DNA from: Flavobacteriaceae bacterium UBA4439
Lineage (GTDB): Bacteria > Bacteroidota > Bacteroidia > Flavobacteriales > Flavobacteriaceae
Assembly: GCA_002390455.1 (NCBI GenBank)
Contig: DGPN01000042.1
Location: forward strand, 6,631 to 26,907
Direction: 5' to 3'
DNA length: 20,277 nucleotides
The position numbers were made by a program, and so were the translations under genes. The notes under the pieces are model-generated. The model was not told the DNA's origin and did not search any database. It saw nothing but the letters and a program-made list of their open reading frames with translations. Numbering within the stretch: position 1 is the stretch's first letter; each line of letters begins with the position of its first letter. Below are positions 1 through 5,699 of the stretch, in pieces.

Positions 1-215
1 GTAATGTTCCTGACATAGCGAACTTTATATCCCAGATGTTTGAGATAACGATAGATCAAATCGAAAGAAATAAAAGTCCTGCAATTGCCCAAATGGACAT
101 TACTGTAGACTGTTGGACCACAGACATACATTCCTACACTGCCGGGATTGAGTGGCTCAAAAGCTTCTTTTTTTCCACTTAGGGAATTTAAAACGACGAG
201 GGAGTTGTCGATCAA
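1..215 (-). CDS. cysS: Cysteinyl-tRNA synthetase, N-terminal part (cut by window edge)
   Basis: This is the start of a class I aminoacyl-tRNA synthetase that charges tRNA-Cys with cysteine in the cytoplasm. About 71 residues are visible. They read NSLVVLNSLSGKKEAFEPLN, then GMYVCGPTVYSNVHLGNCR and later YLKHLGYKVRYVRNIT. The CGPTVY segment carries the zinc/cysteine-binding Cys of CysRS and VHLGN is its HIGH-like ATP-binding motif. The rest lies beyond the left edge. No ATG is available: the frame is closed by a TGA just upstream, so the only plausible start is the TTG at 215. This overlaps the folE stop by four bases (TTGA), which implies translational coupling to folE. Family identity is very clear; the TTG start is an inference from the frame. 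Confidence 0.93.
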   Translation of the reverse strand, partial: MIDNSLVVLNSLSGKKEAFEPLNPGSVGMYVCGPTVYSNVHLGNCRTFISFDLIYRYLKHLGYKVRYVRNI

Positions 216-892
216 AACTCAGTTTCTAATTTAATGTAATCCAAAAATTCTCTCTTGATTTCTTTTTCTTTAAAGCGACCGCCAAACTCGGAGGTAACGG
301 TGCTACTACTGATGTCGCTGATGCCTCTGGAATTGACACAAAGGTGTTTGGCGTCGATGACACAGGCTACATTATCGGTTTTTAATATTTTTTGGAGTTC
401 TTCCACGATCTGAAGGGTTAAACGTTCCTGCACCTGGGGGCGTTTGGCAAAGTAATCAACGATTCTGTTCATTTTGGAGAGACCTACCACCGTTCCATTA
501 GAGATATAGGCTAGGTGGGCTTTACCAACAATGGGAAGCAGATGGTGTTCGCAAGTGGAGTAGAGGGTGATGTTTTTTTCGACCAACATCTCACCATACT
601 TGTATTTGTTTTCGAAGGTGGAGGCTTTGGGTTTGTTGTCAGGATGTAGCCCACTAAAAATTTCATTGACAAACATTTTGGCTACCCTCCTAGGGGTTCC
701 TTTAAGGCTGTCGTCAGTTAGATCCATCCCCAAAATATGAAGTACTTCCTGAATTTTTTCTTCAATGAGTAATGTCTTTTCGGTATTACTCCTTTCAAAG
801 GCATCGGGACGAAGTGGGGTCTCCTTGGAGCCCGGTTGGTGCTGATCGCCCATTTCATCCAATTGCTCCGTCAGTAATTTTTCTAATTTCAT
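212..892 (-). CDS. folE: GTP cyclohydrolase I
   Basis: FolE converts GTP to 7,8-dihydroneopterin triphosphate, the first step of tetrahydrofolate synthesis and of some pterin and queuosine routes. The 226-residue protein has the usual FolE size plus a polar N-terminal extension of about 40 residues. Zinc ligands are visible at Cys114 and His117 (STCEHHLLP) and Cys185 (KHLCVNSRG). The substrate and decamer-interface motif VGLSKMNRIVDYFAKRPQVQ lies at about 137-154 and KGTPRRVAKMF at about 64-74. This is the zinc-dependent FolE1 type. The gene is followed with a 4-base overlap by cysS. A TATCTTTG promoter element sits about 17 bases upstream of the ATG, so the mRNA leader must be very short. 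The second folate gene of the window, folP, lies in a separate operon. Confidence 0.97.
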   Translation of the reverse strand: MKLEKLLTEQLDEMGDQHQPGSKETPLRPDAFERSNTEKTLLIEEKIQEVLHILGMDLTDDSLKGTPRRVAKMFVNEIFSGLHPDNKPKASTFENKYKYGEMLVEKNITLYSTCEHHLLPIVGKAHLAYISNGTVVGLSKMNRIVDYFAKRPQVQERLTLQIVEELQKILKTDNVACVIDAKHLCVNSRGISDISSSTVTSEFGGRFKEKEIKREFLDYIKLETEF

Positions 893-908
893 AGCTGTAA
901 AAGAGGTA

Positions 909-916
909 CAAAGATA
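909..916 (-). promoter_or_regulatory. Bacteroidota -7 promoter element upstream of folE
   Basis: The minus strand reads TATCTTTG, an exact match to the Bacteroidota consensus TAnnTTTG, about 17 bases before the folE ATG. No clear TTG-type -33 element is seen at the expected distance, so the call rests on the -7 element and its position. Confidence 0.55.
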
Positions 917-972
917 GTTATTTATCCATTAATGGTCATGGAACTTTACCCCCTAGAGGGGTTTTTGCTTCA

Positions 973-2481
973 CTAGAGTTTAAAGGAATAGGAAACCAAA
1001 AATTGAATTTGATCTTTGTTGAGCTGAATGGAATCATTCAAGCCGTCTTGATACATCAATTCAGAATGCTGATATTCTATATTAGAAAGCGAAAAGTTCA
1101 GTATACTGGCTCCAAAATCATACCCCAAACCAAAGGTAGTACCTTTGCTGAGATCAAGAGCGGTTTTGTTGATGTTCTCTTGGTTGAAATAACCAGCACG
1201 CAAGCTCAATCGATCTATCCGGTATTCTCCTCCAACTCTAAGAGTTCCTGCCGACTTTAATGTTGTTTCGATTCTCTTATTTTGATAGATAAAGTTGTCA
1301 TCTCCATTGCCAATGTCAAAAGAGGTATTTTGATAGTTGACCCGATCGTACTGAAAACTGATCAAACCCTTAGTGCCAAAAACATAGGCCAAACCTCCAG
1401 ACAATCGGGAAGGAATGGACAGTTTGTATTCATATATGTTAGTTACCTGAGGATCAATAGTATCCAAACCGCTATTTTTGGCGGAGGAGATGAACTGTCT
1501 CAACTCATCTATCATTTCATACCATACAGGACTTTGGTAACTGAGTCCTAATCTTATGTTATTATTGGGTTTGTAGATGGCACCCAACTGAAAAGAAAAA
1601 CCCTCTCCAGTGGTTAGAAGCTCATTTTCAAATTCGGTGCTTCTAAAGTTAGAACCTGAACCGTAGTTGTATTCCAACAAATTGTCAATTCTCTTGAATC
1701 TCGAGTTGTGGAAATTCACGTTGAAGCCCAGATATAGACTTTGACGGTATTGGGTTGCCATAGAAATGCTGTTTTTACTGTTTTTACCACTATGAGTAAC
1801 AAAAAAGTCGTGATCGACTGCTTGGCCTTGAGGGTTGCTGTTGGAGTAATATAGGGAATTACTGTCCTCATATTCTTCAGGACTAATTAAATATCCTTGA
1901 TAACCCAAGAAAGCCTGTTGGCTTCCATATCCAAAATTTTCCCCTAAATATTTGTAGGATTGAGGCAGAGGTTCGTTGTCATAAGTTTTAATTTGAGAAA
2001 AAGGGACTCCATCGGCAAAAAACAGGAAGTAGTCGTCCAAGCTTTTGTTGGAGTTGGTTCCTATTGCATTAAACTTATCATTAAAAATCTGTGTATTTTG
2101 GAAATTGAAAGCGAAGGTCAGTTTTGGGAAGTCACCGGTCGATGTGTCGTTCAGAACAAACACCATTCCAAATTGATCGAAATCCATTGATCTGGAATCA
2201 ACATTGTTATTGTTGCCCATATAATTGGCGTTGACTTTGTTGTCCAAATTGTTCAGAGTAACTCCTATTTCAGAGTTGAGAAATACGGCTGCTGCTGCAG
2301 GGTTGTCATTTATGGCTGAAAAATCTCCACCTAAGGCATTGAATGCACCTCCCAAGGACACATATCGGGCTGAACCTTTTAATTCAGTACGGGAATAGCG
2401 TAAAATGTCATCAATAGATTGAGCATATGATGCCGATGTGTATAAAAATATCATTAGAACATGAGGGATGAATTTTTTCAT
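973..2481 (-). CDS. Outer-membrane transport barrel, OmpP1/FadL/TodX type
   Basis: This 502-residue protein is probably an outer-membrane beta-barrel of the OmpP1/FadL family, which moves hydrophobic small molecules or acts as a general porin-like channel. A signal peptide occupies residues 1-20 (hydrophobic core, then SASYAQ). The N-terminal segment GSARYVSLGGAFNALGGDFS followed by INDNPAAAAVF is the typical hatch region of Bacteroidota members. The rest alternates polar and aromatic residues, as beta-strands do, and the protein ends in FLVSYSFKL, a plausible terminal barrel strand with aromatic residues. Proteins like this are often named 'hemin receptor' or 'PorV-like', but nothing here shows the substrate. 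It lies downstream of the low-complexity lipoprotein on the same strand with a 127-base gap, so co-transcription is possible but not shown. Family-level confidence is good; the substrate is unknown. Confidence 0.85.
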   Translation of the reverse strand: MKKFIPHVLMIFLYTSASYAQSIDDILRYSRTELKGSARYVSLGGAFNALGGDFSAINDNPAAAAVFLNSEIGVTLNNLDNKVNANYMGNNNNVDSRSMDFDQFGMVFVLNDTSTGDFPKLTFAFNFQNTQIFNDKFNAIGTNSNKSLDDYFLFFADGVPFSQIKTYDNEPLPQSYKYLGENFGYGSQQAFLGYQGYLISPEEYEDSNSLYYSNSNPQGQAVDHDFFVTHSGKNSKNSISMATQYRQSLYLGFNVNFHNSRFKRIDNLLEYNYGSGSNFRSTEFENELLTTGEGFSFQLGAIYKPNNNIRLGLSYQSPVWYEMIDELRQFISSAKNSGLDTIDPQVTNIYEYKLSIPSRLSGGLAYVFGTKGLISFQYDRVNYQNTSFDIGNGDDNFIYQNKRIETTLKSAGTLRVGGEYRIDRLSLRAGYFNQENINKTALDLSKGTTFGLGYDFGASILNFSLSNIEYQHSELMYQDGLNDSIQLNKDQIQFLVSYSFKL

Positions 2482-2608
2482 GTGTTTATTTTTTAAAATT
2501 TATGGTGTCTTTATATAACTTCTGACGATTTAAAATACCACTAACCTGTGTGATTAACAATAGTTTTAATCGTGTCGGTTTCAATAGTCGTTAAATAATA
2601 ATTCTACA

Positions 2609-3631
2609 TTACCTTCCCCTAGAACCGCTACTGCTTCGGCTACTGGAACCTCTGGAACCTGAACTATAGCTTGAGGTACGCCCCCCACTGGAATAAGATC
2701 GAGAGGAGCTATTGCTTCGTCCCGAATTATAATTACTCCTGCTTCTTGATGAGTAATTAGAGTTGGATTGCGATCTGTTGTTGTAGCTAGAGTTTTGATT
2801 GGATTTGGTGTTGGCATTACGGGTTACTTGTGAATTGGCTCTACTGGTGGTTTGACTTGGAGGTCTTCTGCCTTCGTTGTAACGGGAGGAATAACTGGCT
2901 GGGTCAGTATTTACCCCGTTGTAATTGTTACTCCTAGAACTGTCGGATCTGCTGAAATTTTGATCAGATCTTCCCCCTCTGGAGTTGTTGGCATTGGCAT
3001 ATCGTCCAGAACCCCTAGAATAGGGAGAACGGGCAAAGCCACGATCATATCGGTTACCGTAATACCCTCTATAGCCATAGCGGTATGGAGAACCAAAATA
3101 GGGATAGCCATAATACCCATATCCAAAACGATAATAGGGATCGTAAAAGCTCAGCCCCCAATAGGGTCGATAAAACCCTCTGTTGAAGAAGAAAGGACTG
3201 TAATTCCAAAAGGGATCATAAAAGGAATTGTGAAAACCCCAATTGAAATTAAAATATCCCCAAGGGTTGTTGTTGATATAATAGACTTCTGTTCTGCTGG
3301 TGCGATCTCCCCAAGGAGCTTGAGAGTTTACACGTACATTACTGTTGCCATTGTTACTGCTGTAGTTATCAGTATCGGTGTAGACATAGTTTTGAGGATC
3401 ATCCAATGAGGAGTAATCGTCGGAAATATTATTGAAATAGTCTTTGTAGTAAACCCCTTTGGTATTGGTTTGGGGTTTTTCGGGTTTTGTCTTGACCGCA
3501 ACTTCTCCTCCATAAATACCATCTGATGCATAGTAGGACACCCCCTGATAACTTCCACAAGAAAATAAAGTGGAAATGAGAAAAAGACTGGTTAATAAGT
3601 GGTGCGATTTTAAATTAAGTTTTGTTCTCAT
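2609..3631 (-). CDS. Low-complexity Tyr/Asn/Ser/Arg-rich lipoprotein, function unknown
   Basis: I do not recognise a functional family. The 340-residue protein begins with a lipoprotein signal peptide: basic start, hydrophobic stretch, and lipobox LFSC with the acylated Cys at residue 25. Three zones follow. Residues 26-110 are polar with Tyr, Asp and Asn. Residues about 115-200 are packed with Tyr, Phe, Trp, Gly and Pro (for example FYDPYYRFGYGYYGYPYFG). Residues about 205-340 are almost only Ser, Arg, Asn, Gly and Tyr, ending SSSGSRGR. Similar flavobacterial proteins have carried the misleading name 'vitellogenin II'. The protein is expected to be anchored in the outer membrane or exposed on the cell surface. 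Its composition resembles disordered, adhesive or scaffold proteins. The gene is divergent from proS, upstream of the FadL-like barrel gene, and preceded by an inverted repeat and a possible 19-codon leader ORF. Confidence 0.85.
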   Translation of the reverse strand: MRTKLNLKSHHLLTSLFLISTLFSCGSYQGVSYYASDGIYGGEVAVKTKPEKPQTNTKGVYYKDYFNNISDDYSSLDDPQNYVYTDTDNYSSNNGNSNVRVNSQAPWGDRTSRTEVYYINNNPWGYFNFNWGFHNSFYDPFWNYSPFFFNRGFYRPYWGLSFYDPYYRFGYGYYGYPYFGSPYRYGYRGYYGNRYDRGFARSPYSRGSGRYANANNSRGGRSDQNFSRSDSSRSNNYNGVNTDPASYSSRYNEGRRPPSQTTSRANSQVTRNANTKSNQNSSYNNRSQSNSNYSSRSRSNYNSGRSNSSSRSYSSGGRTSSYSSGSRGSSSRSSSGSRGR

Positions 3632-3648
3632 AGTAGATGGTTATAGGA

Positions 3649-3687
3649 ATGAAACACAAACAAAAAAATAGTAGTTTTGTGTTTCAT
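3649..3687. repeat. 12-bp perfect inverted repeat in the divergent lipoprotein/proS intergenic region
   Basis: The arms are ATGAAACACAAA (3649-3660) and TTTGTGTTTCAT (3676-3687), separated by 15 bases. The pairing is perfect over 12 bases. The right arm overlaps the TAGTTTTG promoter element assigned to proS. It could be an operator for a dimeric regulator, or an RNA hairpin in the leader of the lipoprotein transcript. Confidence 0.7.
3672..3679 (+). promoter_or_regulatory. Possible -7 promoter element for proS
   Basis: TAGTTTTG fits TAnnTTTG and lies 53 bases before the GTG start of proS. It overlaps the right arm of the inverted repeat at 3649-3687. A start of transcription just after it would give a leader of roughly 45 bases containing the hairpin ACAGAA/TTCTGT (3703-3720). 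No convincing -33 element is seen. Confidence 0.4.
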
Positions 3688-3702
3688 AATTAATATAAAC
3701 AT

Positions 3703-3720
3703 ACAGAAAACAAATTCTGT
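3703..3720 (+). other. Small hairpin in the proS leader
   Basis: ACAGAA (3703-3708) and TTCTGT (3715-3720) pair around the six-base loop AACAAA, ending 12 bases before the proS GTG start. This is close enough to affect ribosome access, but the stem is short and A/T-rich and may be chance. Confidence 0.3.
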
Positions 3721-3732
3721 GCCAAACTTTAA

Positions 3733-5211
3733 GTGGGAAAAAAATTAACTAGCAGATCAGAAGATTATTCGAAGTGGTATAACGAGTTGGTTGTTATGGC
3801 CGATTTGGCAGAAAACTCAGCAGTTCGGGGTTGTATGGTGATCAAACCTTATGGTTATGCCATCTGGGAAAAAATGCAATCGGAATTGGATAAAATGTTT
3901 AAGGCCACCGGCCATCAAAACGCGTATTTCCCCTTATTTGTTCCCAAGAGTTTGTTTGAGGCTGAGGAAAAAAATGCCGAGGGATTTGCCAAGGAGTGTG
4001 CTGTGGTTACTCATTACCGATTGAAAACCGATCCTAACGATAGTACAAAATTGATCGTTGATCCTGATGCCAAACTGGAAGAGGAATTGGTGGTCAGACC
4101 CACCAGTGAGGCCATCATCTGGAATACCTATAAAAACTGGATACAGTCCTATAGGGATTTACCCATATTGGTCAACCAGTGGGCCAATGTGGTGCGATGG
4201 GAAATGCGTACACGTTTGTTTTTGCGTACTGCCGAGTTTTTGTGGCAAGAAGGTCATACAGCACATGCGACCAAAGAAGAGGCTCTTGAAGAAACCCGAT
4301 TAATTAATGGATTGTATGCCGATTTTGCCGAAAACTTTATGGCCATTCCGGTAGTGCAGGGTCTCAAGTCGGAAAGTGAGCGGTTTGCTGGAGCAGAGGA
4401 GACCTATTGTATCGAAGCACTGATGCAAGATGGCAAGGCGTTGCAAGCTGGAACCTCCCACTTTTTAGGTCAAAATTTTGCCAAAGCTTTTGATGTTAAG
4501 TTCGCCACCCAGTCTGGTGGTTTAGAATACGTTTGGGCCTCATCTTGGGGTGTCTCTACTCGACTGATGGGAGCGCTGATCATGACCCATAGCGATGACA
4601 ATGGTTTGGTTTTACCCCCCAATTTGGCTCCCATACAGTTGGTGATTGTCCCCATTTACAAGGGACTGGATCAACTCGAAGCCATTTCTGTTGTGGCCAA
4701 TCAAATCAAGGAAGAACTTGAGGCAGTTGGGATTTCTGTTAAATATGACGACAGAGATAATTTTAAGCCAGGCTATAAGTTCAACGACTATGAAATGAAG
4801 GGGGTTCCACTGAGAATTGCCATTGGTCCTAGGGATATGGAGAATAAGGTAGTGGAATTGGCCCGAAGAGATACTTTGGAGAAAAATTCAGTTCCACTGG
4901 ACGGATTAACGGATCACATTCAAGCGACGCTGGCTGAAATGCAAGTCAACCTTTTCAATAAAGCACTGAAATTTAGAGAGGATCACATCACAGAGGTGGA
5001 CGACTTTGATGAGTTTCAATCCGTATTGACAAATAAAGGTGGTTTTATTTCTGCCCATTGGGATGGGACGTCAGAAACAGAAGAGGCGATCAAAAAGCAA
5101 ACCAAAGCAACCATAAGATGTATTCCATTGACTGAAACCCCAAACGAGGGTAAATGTGTTTATTCTGGCAAATCCTCCTCCCAAAGAGTGTTTTTTGCGA
5201 AATCGTATTAA
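3733..5211 (+). CDS. proS: Prolyl-tRNA synthetase, archaeal/eukaryotic type
   Basis: ProS attaches proline to tRNA-Pro in the cytoplasm. The 492-residue length and sequence match the ProRS form shared by archaea, eukaryotes and Bacteroidota, which lacks the large editing insertion of the E. coli-type enzyme. The protein opens with LTSRSEDYSKWYNELV, then SAVRGCMVIKPYGYAIWEKM. Class II core motifs follow: VRPTSEAIIW at about 121-130, the motif 2 region RWEMRTRLFLRTAEFLWQEG at about 155-174, GTSHFLGQNFAKAF, and the motif 3 region VSTRLMGALIMTHSDDNG. The anticodon-binding domain starts near PIQLVIVPIYKG, and a C-terminal domain ends YSGKSSSQRVFFAKSY. The start is GTG: no ATG lies before residue 22, and the family N-terminus fits the GTG. 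It is transcribed away from the lipoprotein gene. Confidence 0.96.
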   Translation: MGKKLTSRSEDYSKWYNELVVMADLAENSAVRGCMVIKPYGYAIWEKMQSELDKMFKATGHQNAYFPLFVPKSLFEAEEKNAEGFAKECAVVTHYRLKTDPNDSTKLIVDPDAKLEEELVVRPTSEAIIWNTYKNWIQSYRDLPILVNQWANVVRWEMRTRLFLRTAEFLWQEGHTAHATKEEALEETRLINGLYADFAENFMAIPVVQGLKSESERFAGAEETYCIEALMQDGKALQAGTSHFLGQNFAKAFDVKFATQSGGLEYVWASSWGVSTRLMGALIMTHSDDNGLVLPPNLAPIQLVIVPIYKGLDQLEAISVVANQIKEELEAVGISVKYDDRDNFKPGYKFNDYEMKGVPLRIAIGPRDMENKVVELARRDTLEKNSVPLDGLTDHIQATLAEMQVNLFNKALKFREDHITEVDDFDEFQSVLTNKGGFISAHWDGTSETEEAIKKQTKATIRCIPLTETPNEGKCVYSGKSSSQRVFFAKSY

Positions 5212-5256
5212 GAGCTCCTTATTTTTTTATTGTTGCACTCTCACTTGGTTTTTGGG

Positions 5257-5287
5257 TTGTATAATAATTTTTTTAAGTGTACATTTG
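5257..5287 (+). promoter_or_regulatory. Promoter of tRNA-Glu (and probably rpsT)
   Basis: A TTG at 5257-5259 (-33) and TACATTTG at 5280-5287 (-7, consensus TAnnTTTG) are separated by 20 bases, the spacing expected for the Bacteroidota housekeeping sigma factor. The -7 element ends 15 bases before the tRNA. This is the best two-part promoter in the window. Confidence 0.65.
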
Positions 5288-5302
5288 CGCACTGAAAATA
5301 AT

Positions 5303-5374
5303 GGCCCGTTCGTCTATCGGTTAGGACGCCAGGTTTTCATCCTGGAAAGAGGGGTTCGACTCCCCTACGGGCTA
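5303..5374 (+). tRNA. tRNA-Glu (anticodon TTC)
   Basis: The 72-base cloverleaf folds well. The acceptor stem is GGCCCGT/ACGGGCT with one G-T pair at the end, and the discriminator base is A. The anticodon arm is CCAGG-TTTTCAT-CCTGG, giving anticodon TTC (Glu). The T arm is AGGGG-TTCGACT-CCCCT. The 3' CCA is not encoded (TACAAG follows). It lies between proS and rpsT, only 20 bases before the rpsT ATG, with its own promoter just upstream. Confidence 0.97.
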
Positions 5375-5394
5375 CAAGCTTTTAAAATAGTTAT

Positions 5395-5646
5395 ATGGCA
5401 AATCACAAGTCTGCATTAAAGAGAATTCGTTCAAACGACAAAAAGCGTTTGCGCAATAGATTTCAACACAAAACCGCAAGAAATGCGATTCGTAAGTTGA
5501 GAAGTTTGACCACCAAAAAAGAAGCCAATAAGGAGTTTCCTGAAGTTGTTTCTTTGGTGGATAAGTTGGCGAAAAAGAATATCATTCACGCAAATAAAGC
5601 GGCCAATATTAAGTCCAAGTTGGCCAAGTTTGTTGCCTCTCTTTAA
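5395..5646 (+). CDS. rpsT: 30S ribosomal protein S20
   Basis: S20 is a primary 16S-rRNA-binding protein of the small subunit. The 83 residues are highly basic and show the family start MANHKSALKRIRSNDKKRLR followed by RNAIRKLR. A conserved ending, NIIHANKAANIKSKLAK, precedes the short tail. Length and spacing are typical. The gene begins 20 bases after tRNA-Glu and no promoter element is visible in that gap, so it is probably made from the tRNA promoter and freed by tRNA 3' processing. A strong hairpin terminator follows 21 bases after the stop. Confidence 0.97.
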   Translation: MANHKSALKRIRSNDKKRLRNRFQHKTARNAIRKLRSLTTKKEANKEFPEVVSLVDKLAKKNIIHANKAANIKSKLAKFVASL

Positions 5647-5667
5647 ACCGAATAATTTATTGTATAT

Positions 5668-5697
5668 AAAAGCCTTCCAATTGGAAGGCTTTTTTTG
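5668..5697. terminator. Bidirectional intrinsic terminator between rpsT and rho
   Basis: AGCCTTCC and GGAAGGCT form an 8-bp stem around AATT, followed by seven T on the plus strand. On the minus strand the same stem is followed by TTTTATATA. It ends rpsT and begins two bases after the rho stop codon, so it serves both convergent genes. Confidence 0.93.
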
Positions 5698-5699
5698 TG

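Noticed and set aside
948..966. A hairpin ACCCC/GGGGT followed by T residues downstream of the FadL-like gene
   Set aside because: The T-run is on the plus strand, but the gene that ends here is on the minus strand and no plus-strand gene precedes it. The stem is only five pairs.
2552..2571. GATTAA/TTAATC hairpin between the lipoprotein and barrel genes
   Set aside because: The stem is short and A/T-rich, with no T-run on the transcribed strand; chance is likely.
2581..2817. A 78-codon minus-strand frame overlapping the end of the lipoprotein gene
   Set aside because: It is a shifted reading of the Ser/Arg repeat region, with no start context and no recognisable protein features.
2852..3409. 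A 185-codon open frame on the plus strand opposite the lipoprotein gene
   Set aside because: Its Ile/Val/Thr-rich, repetitive translation is what the antisense of a Tyr/Asn/Gly-rich repetitive gene produces. The minus-strand frame has a signal peptide and lipobox.
5156..5419. An 87-codon plus-strand frame running through tRNA-Glu
   Set aside because: It crosses a perfectly folded tRNA and the start of rpsT, so it cannot be a real gene.
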